A stretch of DNA of 64,000 nt from Botryotinia globosa (lineage: Eukaryota; Ascomycota; Leotiomycetes; Helotiales; Sclerotiniaceae), in NCBI GenBank assembly GCA_014898425.1, contig RCSZ01000003.1, forward strand, positions 2,170,001-2,234,000. The letters are read 5' to 3'. Both the position numbers and the translations under genes were made by a program. The notes beneath the pieces were generated by a model, which was not told the origin of the DNA, searched no databases, and worked only from the letters and a program-made list of their open reading frames with translations. Shown here piece after piece: positions 1 through 9,972 of the stretch (position 1 is the first letter of the stretch; each line of letters begins with the position of its first letter).

Positions 1-732
1 GAGGGAGGAGTGGGTTCGAGGAGAGATTCGACGTGGGCGTTCCAATCCTGTTCATCGCGGTGACGGCGCTGGGCATCGGCTTTGATGGAGGCGATTTGAG
101 ATTCGAGGGAAGAGAGGGTAGTGGTGCAACGAGCGGACCAGGCGGAGAGGGTGGAGAGCATAGATGGGATTGTGGAGTGGGGAAGATCGCGGAGGGGTGA
201 GACGGAGGAGACAAGTACCGTTTGATTGTATGGGTCCAATGTAGAAGTAATGAGACCGGCATATATAGCACTGATGACAAGGTCTTCGAGTTCGCGGGGA
301 GTGGAGAGAGCGAGGGCAGATTGAAGTTTGGGGTAAGTCAATTCGGCGGGGTTTTTGGCAAGGGTGAGGAAAGAAAGCTGGCGGAGTTTGAGGGTTTGAG
401 CTGCGGAAAGGGTGGGGAGAGATGGATCGCTAGCGTAGTCGGCATATGTGCCATAACTGAAGATCTTAAGAAGGGCGAGATAGGCTGCTTGCTCTGGAGG
501 GGCGGTAGAAAGAGCTTGAATTTGGGGAGTGAGGAGAAGCTCGGTGAATATGTAGGTTCCTGGAGCATCAGTCGCTCGAGTGATCAGGTCGATAGCAGCG
601 CGGGGTGATGTCGCAGATTTAGTAAGAGCTAGGAAGGGCTTGATACAGTTAGCACATTGGTGTCAATTTCGAGTAAATCCAGTTGAGAATCATAAGTACC
701 TCCAAAGCATTCAGAGCCTTGATTTGCTCCAT
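1..732 (-). CDS. csn7: COP9 signalosome subunit 7 (CSN7), C-terminus cut by window edge
   Basis: Two exons on the minus strand: 732-700 and 638-1, with an intron at 699-639 (GTACTT donor, GCTAAC branch site, CAAG acceptor). This intron choice joins the frames as MEQIKALNALE then PFLALTKSATS. About 223 residues are visible. The protein has the fungal CSN7 PCI layout: an N-terminal ITRATDAPGTYIFTELL helix, FSYGTYADY, LSAAQTLKLRQLSFLTLA, then the winged-helix signature RELEDLVISAIYAGLI. A helical region rich in charged residues follows and continues beyond base 1. CSN7 is a PCI scaffold subunit of the COP9 signalosome, which removes NEDD8 from cullins; in filamentous fungi the complex controls development and secondary metabolism. 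The start ATG at 732-730 is the only one giving the conserved N-terminus. The frame is intact in the window. Identification rests on the recognised family pattern, not on a search. Confidence 0.88.
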
Positions 733-1049
733 CTTATATTATTGAGTATTGGTATAGTTTGTATGAGCTTGTTGCCTATTGAAGAAGAGCTTCGAATATT
801 GTAGAGTCAAGTAATGTCTCGAATTTTGGAATGTACAGGCAATACTCTCGAGAATCGAATTGCAGTATGTTTCGTATTGAAGTCGGGAAGAAGAAGTCTT
901 TTTCACAAAGTAATAATGTTTGTGTAGTGGTAGATTGTGAATTGATGGAGATGTAGCGTTTGCTATCTAATCGAGACTATCCGAGCTTGAGGCGCTAGTA
1001 TGGTTAAGGTACATCTGGTCTCCACTTTTATTGCACTCCATATTCTCGT

Positions 1050-1096
1050 CAACGACAACGACAACGACGCCAATGACAATGACAATGACAATGACT
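1050..1096. repeat. Hexanucleotide microsatellite (GACAAC/GACAAT)
   Basis: Imperfect tandem copies of GACAAC change into GACAAT over about 47 bases. It lies upstream of CSN7 in non-coding DNA. Confidence 0.75.
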
Positions 1097-1838
1097 ACCG
1101 AAATATGAAATACGAAATACGACAACATTCAATAGGTCCAAATTCGAATCATGATGCCAACCCCTCAGACTTGATGGCACTGTAGAGTCCGAATCACGAT
1201 AGGAGCTGATTTCACTCGGGATCCTTTATGAATATAAGTAAACTATTCCTGCTGTTCTCCCATGAGATTACGTCAAGAGAACATTCGAATTCTGACCTCG
1301 ATAAAAGGGGTACAGTATCTAGATATGCATAGAGTCTATTGAGGGCATGGGCATGAGTGGATATTGATCTGCTAAGAAGGGGAGCAAACGCCTGCCAGGT
1401 TTCTCATTAGTTCGTAGAGAGGGAAGGAAGGTAGGAATAGCTTCTTCCGTGGGATGCTGGCAAGAGATTGAAGATGCAGCCGGAAAGTATCATTTGGTAG
1501 CTTCTCCTCAAAACTTGGGCAGTCTTCTGCATCTCCTGAAGAGAATTTCGGCGCAACTAATAAGTGATAGAGAAAGTTCCCAACAACTTGAGCAGAAGTC
1601 TAAGAAACTTGGCAAGGAAATAATGATGTGGTAGTAAATCATCATTATAAGCATCCAAGATCTTCTCATTCTCACAATCTGAGAAAGCGGATCAATTTAT
1701 ACCTATACCTATACATATACCTATATAGTAGGTGGTCAAAAGAATCCGCCAACGTTGATAAGTCATGCGGGTTGAAAAAGTATAAGACTGTGAGTTCCCT
1801 CCTTTTTAGTCTGGAATTGGAAGGAACGATGTCGGACC

Positions 1839-1878
1839 ATGAGATCATGAGATCATGAGATCATGAGATCATGATATC
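1839..1878. repeat. 8-bp tandem repeat ATGAGATC
   Basis: Four exact copies of ATGAGATC are followed by a fifth with one change (ATGATATC). Each unit contains the GATC palindrome. Non-coding. Confidence 0.85.
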
Positions 1879-2072
1879 AATTCGGTTATTATTCTCAATT
1901 CTGGAATTCAAAGAGAGCTGGAGAATTCAATAGCTTTTCCTTAACAAGATGAATCCATTCTATCACTCCAACTTCCAATGCTCAAGTTCTCATTTGTATC
2001 ATAAATTTCTCTTCATTATACACTCCTGGTATTAGCCAGAGGTATCGAGTGGCCTATCAAAAGTATAGTACC

Positions 2073-2082
2073 TACCTAGGTA
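2073..2082. repeat. Palindrome TACCTAGGTA (copy 1 of 5)
   Basis: Exact 10-bp palindrome in the intergenic region. The same 10-mer recurs at 12577, 24181, 36925 and 42122, never inside a gene. Confidence 0.8.
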
Positions 2083-2223
2083 GATCGCACGATAGTGAAG
2101 CTTGTTTGAACTGAAAATCTTTCTTCGCCTCATTCGCTTGGGGGAAAACATGATTTGTTCATGCCGGCGAACCGATCGCGTTTTCAAAGTTACCTGAAAT
2201 ATCAACATCACAACAAAAAATAT

Positions 2224-2252
2224 CAACAACAACAACAACAACAACAACAACA
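2224..2252. repeat. CAA microsatellite
   Basis: About nine uninterrupted CAA units in the putative 5' leader or promoter of the 2684-6145 gene. Confidence 0.85.
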
Positions 2253-2683
2253 TACGACAAACCTTTTGAGGACCGATTCACTCGCAGCTACCAACTCCAT
2301 TCGTTCTTTCATTTAAAAAAGTCTCTCGTTCTTGTATAACCCGCTGAACACGACAAGAGAGTATTTTTCCATTCATTTCCAATTCGACTACAACTCAAGG
2401 AACTCTACATCATCAACGATACACGCGATTTCGACTATAGGATCCGTTTTTCTGCTCTGTACATCTCTATTTGGTACCAAGCACTATGAATGATTTCTTT
2501 TCCTAGTTTCCTAGTCTGCCGTCTCTCAATCGATCATTGAGTCAATTTTCTACTTGCCCGACTGAATCGTGTGTTAATATTCGGCCGCAAGTCGAGCCAC
2601 CATCAACACGGTGAATACTTCAATAATAAACCCCCACATTTCTGTCAATCAATGCTTGTCAATAGACAGTCTTCTTTAATATA

Positions 2684-5600
2684 ATGTCTCATTCTATGGT
2701 TGGGTTTGCAGACCTACCAATCTCCAAAAATCTATCCAAGAACCCATACCGTCAGCAACCAGACTCATCTGACTACCCCAGATCCAGATCAACGTCTCAC
2801 GAAGTCGAGTGTCCTTCTGCTTCCAATAAGCCAACACCAGTCAGGGCAGTCTTCGATGATCTGCATACGGCTCACTCCTCAATTACATCAGGTAATAAAA
2901 GAACCTTGAGTGGACGGCGTGCAATTTCACACAATCTCTTCGAACCACCCGAAAGATCCGATTCAATTCCACTCCAGAAGATAGAGAGAAAGCACGGTAC
3001 TAATGTCGAGTCGTTTCTTCAAAATATACCGCTTCCTCCACCTCCTGCTGCCTTGTTCGGAGGCCGTTATGGGTCTGATATTGAAAATTCCACACCGGTT
3101 CCTCGCTCAAGATCACAACGTCTTCCATCAGCAGTCAATGGCGAGTCTGGCTCTTTACGTGGCAACACAAAAACCGCACTTACAACTGTACCTTCACCCA
3201 TTACACAGGATATAATAGATGAAGAAAATAAAGCTCCGCATCGGCCACCAGAAAATCTCGACATTGCCAAGGGCACTTTCGGGAAGAAAGCGTCAGGTTA
3301 CATGGCGCTTGTCAAAGAAAACGATGAAAAGGATCCATCTACTCCAGAAACTCGACAGCCAGGTCATGGTGGGAATGTCAGAGACAAACCAAGCATTCAA
3401 TGTCAAGGTCATGACTTTCCCATTGATCATTCTCCTCTTGGTGAAGCACTATCGGGCTCGTCAATTAGTGATGAAGGAGAGAGTTTGGGTGATCTGACGC
3501 GTAAAAAACCTCAAAATCCGACACGGCATTCTTTGTATACACCAAATCAAGGAGATGTTCAATCACCAATAAGCAAGAGTTTTTCTGGCACAACTCCTCA
3601 GAGACACAGCTATGATTTCCGTCGAGCTACTAGCACTGTTGGCAATATCTATAAGCAATATCTTCACTCCAGTGGAGGAGGAGCTGACACCGATAGTGAA
3701 GAAGAGATGAACGAGAAAAGCCCTCTACGAGGAGAAATCGCCACTCAAGATTCAGATCAACAAAAGTACATTCGCGAATTCGACCTGAATATGAGACTGG
3801 ACTCTGAAGAAATGTTGCCCACCGCTCTTAATATACACAAACTGCGCAAAGTTGTTAGGGTAGCCGAAGAACCCAATTGTCAGCCACCGACTCGTACTTT
3901 GCCCGAAATACCAATTCTGGATGTGCCAACAATTGCTCCAAATACATTCCAAGGAACCGGTCAGCCTTCGTACGGTGGTACACACAAACTCACTCAAACA
4001 ACTAAAGGGGTATCTCGAAAAGTTTTGCAGCAGAGAACTAACGATGTGGATTCTGATGTAGATGACTCTGAAGCAGACGTTGCCACGCAACTATATGTAC
4101 CCTCGTTTCCCTTCGCAACACCAAAAATTCAAGCAACCCCAAAAGTCATAATATCTCCAGCAGACGATCCTTCGATATATGGAGATGATCCTCATTGGAC
4201 GGACCCGGTTATCATGCGACAGCCATTGGAGAGGGAAGTCAGCAAAGCCCTCCGTCGTGCTAGTGGTTATAGTGTCTATAGTATGGAAAGCGCATCGACT
4301 TCATTAACTCGCCGGAATGAGCATCCTCGCCCTCAGAGGTCTGGATTAAATTTCTCAAGGAAAATCAACGTCGAAGATACCCCCCCATCTGACTCTGGAA
4401 GCCTCAGCACTGAGCAAAGAGATTTCATAGCACAAGCGCAAGCCTTTTATGACCGTGGAGCAATTGCACCAAATTGGGTTACTGCTCATCATCAGAATGT
4501 TGTTCGTATCCCGATTAGTCACAGTGTTAATCTTCCAGATTCTCCCCCAGAATCTCCTAACGATCGACCTCATGAATCGTCCGAAAAACATACCACACCT
4601 ACTGAGGCCGAGGATTGGGAAACTGTGGCAGACAGTGCTGCGGGACCTTTTGGTCGTTCCAAACCAAACGAACCAATGATGATGGGCGGTCTTGTAAATA
4701 GAGCTGGAAGCAGCATTGCGGATAACTCAGATGATGGCACAGATAGTACGGAACCACTACATATTGATGAGTATGGATCTTCAGACCGTATTCCCCATCA
4801 TCCAGGCAACGTTGAATACTATGGAGATTATCGTCAAAGAGATCTAAAGAAGACTCATATTCCTGTGTTTTTGCCTGTTTTTAGAGAACATAAGGTCAAT
4901 GGATATCTTGCAGATTCAAATAGGACACGGCCACCTCCGAATTATTACAACTACAATCCACAACCTCTTCTCAAAACTCATACCAATCCATTCAAATCTT
5001 CTCCGCCAAAAATGAAGCCAGCTCGTGGTCAAAATACCAATTTGATTCCGCCATCCCTACACACAAGCGAGGAAAGTGCAGACTTTACAAATTCAAATCA
5101 AGGCCAGCAAGTCCCTTCCGGAAATCAAGGTCACGTAAATGATCGCTTGAGATTCGACTGGACAGGTGAGTTGGAACCAGGAATCGCTTTGGGTGGTTCT
5201 AGTGATAATCTACCACCATTGAATAAAAAGCGATCCAGTTCGTGGCAATATGTGTTGGCCCTTGGTGAGAAGATTGCTAGTCCGAAAAAAGAACTATTCG
5301 CGACAACGTCAACAACCAGCAGCAAGCACAAAGAGTTCAACATCGAACTGAAGGCTACCGGTAGTTCAAAGCTTCAAGGTCAAAAGTCTTTCATCAAAGG
5401 TCCTCCAGGTGCCTTCTATAGGGATTTACATTTGAACTCGAAGCATGAACCAAGGCGTGTTAGTTTGATTCAGGCAAACAGACCTGCTAAAGTTCCTGCT
5501 CAGAATAACAAAACAAAGGAGTACCCAACAAATACCCTTCGGCCTTTCGCACTGCAGGCATCTGCTACTAATAAACCTTCAAACATCGAAAATCGTCCGA

Positions 5601-6145
5601 TTGCTAAGAAACCCTCAACACCTATTCGTAGCAATAAGAACCGGGGGGCTGAAAGTGATACTCCAAATGACTTCATTTATCGATCACCTCTTGCACCTCC
5701 TAAGCGTCCAAGCTGGCAGGATTTGTACAGTCCTCGTCAATTACAGGAAATTCGAAATGCTGCAATTTCCGATGGTTTCTTTGAATCCCAACCTGTACTT
5801 GGTGATAACCCTCATGATTCGAAAGGAAATACATGGAAGCATCTATTCGAAAACCCCAAGTTATCTCCTTGGTCTCAAAACCCTGCTCATATTATTATTG
5901 AAGCTCGTCGCAAGAGAAGCATCTCAATCATGGTATTGGCTTTGTGTAATTTGTTTCCTCCAATTCTATTATTGTATGCAACTGGTCGAATGGATGGAAT
6001 AATTGTGTGGTGGACAAATGGGGATTTCTCATCTTTTGCATTAAAACAAAAGAGATATGCATGGTTACTATTGGCTTGTTGGATGTGTGTTATTGCTATT
6101 TGCCTTGTCGCATTTTTGATTATTTTCTTTACAAAATTGCGTTAG
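2684..6145 (+). CDS. Large serine-rich protein with two C-terminal membrane segments, unknown function
   Basis: One uninterrupted frame of 1153 codons, no intron needed. The first ~1075 residues are hydrophilic, rich in Ser, Pro, Asn and charged residues, with no recognised catalytic motif, and look disordered. Acidic serine clusters such as DTDSEEE and DVDSDVDDSEAD resemble phosphorylation sites. The only clear folded part is the C-terminus: a basic RRKRSIS lead, a hydrophobic span of about 20 residues (MVLALCNLFPPILLLYATG), a short loop with WW, and a second span (AWLLLACWMCVIAICLVAF). I expect a membrane-anchored protein with a long cytosolic tail. Conserved serine-rich proteins with this tail occur across Pezizomycotina, as far as I recall, but none has a function I can assign. 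The ATG at 2684 is the first in frame. Confidence 0.8.
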   Translation: MSHSMVGFADLPISKNLSKNPYRQQPDSSDYPRSRSTSHEVECPSASNKPTPVRAVFDDLHTAHSSITSGNKRTLSGRRAISHNLFEPPERSDSIPLQKIERKHGTNVESFLQNIPLPPPPAALFGGRYGSDIENSTPVPRSRSQRLPSAVNGESGSLRGNTKTALTTVPSPITQDIIDEENKAPHRPPENLDIAKGTFGKKASGYMALVKENDEKDPSTPETRQPGHGGNVRDKPSIQCQGHDFPIDHSPLGEALSGSSISDEGESLGDLTRKKPQNPTRHSLYTPNQGDVQSPISKSFSGTTPQRHSYDFRRATSTVGNIYKQYLHSSGGGADTDSEEEMNEKSPLRGEIATQDSDQQKYIREFDLNMRLDSEEMLPTALNIHKLRKVVRVAEEPNCQPPTRTLPEIPILDVPTIAPNTFQGTGQPSYGGTHKLTQTTKGVSRKVLQQRTNDVDSDVDDSEADVATQLYVPSFPFATPKIQATPKVIISPADDPSIYGDDPHWTDPVIMRQPLEREVSKALRRASGYSVYSMESASTSLTRRNEHPRPQRSGLNFSRKINVEDTPPSDSGSLSTEQRDFIAQAQAFYDRGAIAPNWVTAHHQNVVRIPISHSVNLPDSPPESPNDRPHESSEKHTTPTEAEDWETVADSAAGPFGRSKPNEPMMMGGLVNRAGSSIADNSDDGTDSTEPLHIDEYGSSDRIPHHPGNVEYYGDYRQRDLKKTHIPVFLPVFREHKVNGYLADSNRTRPPPNYYNYNPQPLLKTHTNPFKSSPPKMKPARGQNTNLIPPSLHTSEESADFTNSNQGQQVPSGNQGHVNDRLRFDWTGELEPGIALGGSSDNLPPLNKKRSSSWQYVLALGEKIASPKKELFATTSTTSSKHKEFNIELKATGSSKLQGQKSFIKGPPGAFYRDLHLNSKHEPRRVSLIQANRPAKVPAQNNKTKEYPTNTLRPFALQASATNKPSNIENRPIAKKPSTPIRSNKNRGAESDTPNDFIYRSPLAPPKRPSWQDLYSPRQLQEIRNAAISDGFFESQPVLGDNPHDSKGNTWKHLFENPKLSPWSQNPAHIIIEARRKRSISIMVLALCNLFPPILLLYATGRMDGIIVWWTNGDFSSFALKQKRYAWLLLACWMCVIAICLVAFLIIFFTKLR

Positions 6146-7110
6146 TGGTAGGATTTTTTTGATTCGGATGATAGTACGAGGTGAGGAATGGAGAGGAGGG
6201 GAGGGGGGTAAAGAAGTGAAGCGAAGGATTCAAGTATGATGGGTGAATTGGAGGGATGAGCAATTGCATGTTATTATATGTGCTTTATGTTTGATGAAAG
6301 ATAAGATGGGCATTCTGACGTACGAGATCTTGAGTTGAGATTCTACAAATTTGATACGAAGGAGCACTCAAGGGAGTGGATAATGGAGGTCAAATAGTTG
6401 GCCATGGAGATAATTTTGGGAAGATGTCAGAAAGTGTATAGTGTGTATAGTGCGTATATTACCCTGAGCTATGAACAATATGAAAAGCATAACGGAAACG
6501 AAGTTTTTACTCAAATTTATTGTCTTCAGTGGATGAGACATGAGCTTGAAGAAGTACAACTCAAAATCTAGAGCCGGGAAGTATGCCGTTCAAAAATGTG
6601 GCATGCATCCTATCATGTTGGGTAAAATTTTCCTTTCGAGCTTTAAAAACAGGCTTTCAAGGAATGGTGCTCACTCTTGTAATGAATCAAAATGCAAAAT
6701 TGAGGTTAAAAATCTGTCAATAGTGGCTTGAGGAGAGGAGTTTTGAATCAGAATTGCGTAAATCTCTAAATTTATATCATTCCTTACTTAAATGATAGAA
6801 CACGATCTTATATCTTTATTTCAGCCCCCAAAAGAAAATCTAACACTACACAACAAAAATGATAGGAGACCGCAAACCACAAGCGAAACCCACGCGCCCC
6901 ACAAAATTTCTTACCCCACATCCACGCAAGGGAAAAGAGAAGAGGAGGAATGATTATTCCCCCGGGGCCACCACCAGCATCACCCAAAAGAGTAAATCTT
7001 CACAACCATGTAACAACCTCGAAATGATACATGATTTGATCGGAAAGAATGGAACAAGGAAATAGAAAATGGGAGGATTTTGGGGATAGGAATAAAAAGA
7101 CAAAAAGTAT
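6146..7110. other. Intergenic, 3' side of the serine-rich gene
   Basis: Normal base composition at first, more AT-rich toward the tRNA. Contains a purine-rich stretch just after the stop codon (about 6175-6215), suited to a 3' untranslated region. Short open frames at 6540-6731 and 6859-7065 have no family resemblance or splice signals and are not called as genes. Confidence 0.5.
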
Positions 7111-7182
7111 TGGACTAGCGGCGAATCGAACGCCGGACCTCTCCCATGCTAAGGGAACATTATACCACTAAACCACAAGCCC
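7111..7182 (-). tRNA. tRNA-Ala(AGC)
   Basis: A 72-base cloverleaf on the minus strand without intron. Acceptor GGGCTTG pairs with CTAGTCC, with one G-T pair and one T-T mismatch. The D arm contains GGTTTAGTGGTA (box A). The anticodon arm TTCCC-TTAGCAT-GGGAG gives anticodon AGC. The T arm CGGCG-TTCGATT-CGCCG is perfect (box B), and the discriminator base is A. The anticodon arm is the one usual for fungal tRNA-Ala. Runs of five T follow the 3' end (reading down from 7110) and would serve as Pol III terminators. The gene sits at the edge of a sharp drop into AT-rich DNA. Confidence 0.9.
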
Positions 7183-8995
7183 GTTTTTTGATATCTGAAT
7201 ATCGATAAAAAACTTTATGTACTCCTAATAACCACTGCTTTTGAAATCGTTTTTCATAAACCGTTTTCTGTAAACGAATATATTATATCTTTATTTTCGT
7301 AATACGATTTTTTTAAAAGATATTTTTTTATTTAAAATAGTTTAGAATTCAAAAAAGAATTTCGTTGTTTTATAAGAAGATAACGATCAATTATCTTTTA
7401 TTTCAATTATATTAGAAATACGAATATATAGTATAGTATTCTATATTCTATTATTATTTAAATATTTTCCTTTTCTCTTTTTTGTATTCGAATTTATAAT
7501 TTTTATTATACTATAACATCGTACTAATTCTTTCAAACGAATTTTCTCTCTTTTCTTTATTTTATTCTCTTTCTCAAATTACTATTACGAAAATAATATA
7601 AGCTCTTTTACTCGAGAATCTACTTATAGATTTTAAAATTAAGGATTTTAAAAAGAAGCTATTATTATCTATTCCTCTAATATTATATAACTATAATATG
7701 ATCTGGAAATACTAAGAGAAATAAATTATAGATATTAATTATCTTTAAAATTATTTACTAATATTTTATATCAAACTATTTTATATAATTTAATAATGTT
7801 AATATAAAATCAATTTTAATTTTTTTTAAAGAGTTTTTTATTATACTTATAAAAAAACAATCAAATTTATTAAGCAAATATTTTTTTATAAAGATATTAA
7901 TTCAATATTTAATCTGATTTAAATTAGTATATAAGTGAAAGTATAATAAAGAGTTTGAATTAATATAAAAGCTTTATATTATAAATTTAATTAAATTGTA
8001 TTTTCAGATTATAATTATATTAATAAGTTTTAGTTTATAAAGATTAGTTTAGTAAAAAGCTTAGGTTTGAGTATAAAAACCTACTCGAAGTTTATTACTA
8101 ATTTCAACTATTTATAAGATATATTTGACTATCTTTGAATTATCGTAGGTCACTAACTAATAAGAAAATATAGAAGCTAGCTCTTATTAACGACTAGAAT
8201 GAAATATAACACGTGATTTCGAAATTTCTATATTGAATAGTTTTACTTTCTTATTCTATTTTCAAGGGAAAAAGGTCTTATTTTATACTTTTTCCTACTA
8301 CTCTAGCTTTCCTACTTTTATTAATCTCTTCGTCGATCACTTCCTAATCCGGTCATTCCTTATAAAATAAAGCTTTCTTTAAAGATCTAATAAAGAATTA
8401 ATTACTCTTTATCTCTTCAAGGCCGTTTCCGGACTAAAAGCTTCATCTAAGCGATAATCACGTGATTCGATCATACTATAGGCTAATACTAGATCGAATG
8501 TTTTTATAAAGATATATATATTATATTATTATTAATTAAAACGATATATATATATTTTTAAGGGAAAAAGAGTACTAATTTTTTATAAAAATGTATATAT
8601 ATATATTCCGTTCGCATACGATCAGATTTAGGTGATTTGCTATAATAAAATAATAGTAATAAGATCGAATAAGAACGCAGTCGAAGCCGCTCCGTTAGTA
8701 TGCGAGAATCTATATATAAAGAGCCTCCTAGAGAGCTATAGTTCTATAGCTTTAGATTCTAAGAATGAAATGAACCCTGTTTATTTAGCTCTTTAAGACA
8801 TATCGTCTCAAATATATTTTGAAAATATAAATCTTATTTATTTATTATTAAACAGATTTAATAAGATATATATAATAAAAGTATATAGATTATTATTAGA
8901 ATATTCCTTATTTTGCAAACTGTCAACTGCGAGTTAATGAAATGATTTATCACTGAACACTTGACTAATAACTATTGCAAGACTTCATCATCAAG
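7183..8995. other. AT-rich, gene-free block
   Basis: From the 5' edge of the tRNA the composition falls abruptly to mostly A and T, with no frame above noise. Parts around 8160-8480 and 8600-8800 keep some GC and look like decayed repeat DNA, but I find no LTR pair or coding motif. The last ~90 bases recover normal composition and form the promoter or leader of the next gene. Confidence 0.6.
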
Positions 8996-9868
8996 ATGTC
9001 CAACTTCGACCAAGGTGACGCAGGTTTTTCCGCACTCAATGAGCCCCTCGGTATTCAGTTCGAAAAGCGGCGTCGTGACGCGGATTTTGACTTGAGGGAT
9101 TTGATCAATTATCGTCCACATGATGCCCCTCATAAGTAAGTGTTCGATATTCAAATTGAGATGCAATCATTAACATACCTATTATAGTGAATATTCAGAA
9201 AGCAGAGCCTTGAGTAAGTCCCGTCACTGCGGTCAACTGAGCTTCCCATTAAATACATCTATAGTAAACAATGAATTCTCAGATCCTGCTAGGGCGGCGT
9301 TCGAGGTAGCACGGGATCTTCTACGTCTCGAATTTAGATCAATGAGGAGCTTGCTTCATCAAATCCAGTACTCTGAATGGCCTTACAGACGATTCCCATA
9401 TGTCCCTTACTGCTTACTCTTTATGTGCGGGTTGTAAGTCCAGATCGCGCCGTTCCGATGCTTTGACAAGTATACTTACTGACTAACTCTCGCTGATTTC
9501 TCAGCGCTTGGGCACAAGCTCTAGTAGCAGACAGCAATGAAGAGACCGGCATGGTGAAAAACGATATACACAACTTGCGTTCATCCCGGCAGGTCAACGG
9601 GATATCCAAGATTGTTTGGCGCTCGACTATAAATGCAGCATTGTATTCGAAGCATAATGAGCTTCGTCTTGCTTTACTCGCTGGCCTCGGTATATCTAGT
9701 GTGTGGTCTATCTATCGGGCGTGGAGGTTGGGAACTATCATGTGGTGCAGATATTCTTTAGAGGCTTTGATCAAGAAGTTTGAGGTCGGCCAGTTGGATG
9801 AGCGGGATAAGGGAGCATTGAAGGGTCTCAAGTGGACGATGTTGTGGTGGATCAACACCATGCTTTGA
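8996..9868 (+). CDS. Hypothetical protein, four exons, 226 residues
   Basis: Exons 8996-9135, 9188-9213, 9283-9433 and 9505-9868. All donors are GTAAGT or GTAAGTC, acceptors are TATAG, TCAG and TCAG, and the phases join without a break (681 coding bases). The third intron has a GACTAAC-like branch site. The N-terminus is hydrophilic (MSNFDQGDAGF). The middle has a Tyr/Phe-rich stretch with a moderately hydrophobic segment (PYVPYCLLFMCGFAWAQAL). Another hydrophobic part (LRLALLAGLGISSVWSIYRAW) may be a membrane span, and the end is basic and Trp-rich. I do not recognise the family. The correct splicing of four exons, including a 26-base exon, argues that it is a real gene despite its position between an AT-rich block and a transposon. 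Confidence 0.72.
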
Positions 9869-9912
9869 AAATATTGTTTTTAAAAATAAAAATAATATAA
9901 TATAACGTAACG

Positions 9913-9963
9913 TATGGGGAACTCGGACATATGGGGAACTCGGACATATGGGGAACTCGGACA
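9913..9963. repeat. Three tandem copies of a 17-mer
   Basis: TATGGGGAACTCGGACA is repeated three times head to tail without change, ending ten bases before the transposase stop codon. It may be the 3' terminal region of the Fot/pogo element. I did not find an inverted copy on the other side of the transposase. Confidence 0.85.
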
Positions 9964-9972
9964 CTTTTTCAA

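Larger units (their letters stand above)
733..2683. other. Intergenic region between CSN7 and the 1153-residue gene
   Basis: No convincing gene is seen in these 1.95 kb; the open frames are short and of biased composition. The region separates two divergent genes, so it should hold both promoters. The last 400 bases (about 2270-2683) are pyrimidine-rich with many CAA/TCA runs, as in long fungal 5' leaders. It contains several simple repeats and one TACCTAGGTA palindrome, listed separately. Confidence 0.6.

Noticed and set aside
222..608. Plus-strand frame of 128 codons
   Set aside because: It is the shadow of CSN7 exon 2 on the opposite strand, which has clear family motifs.
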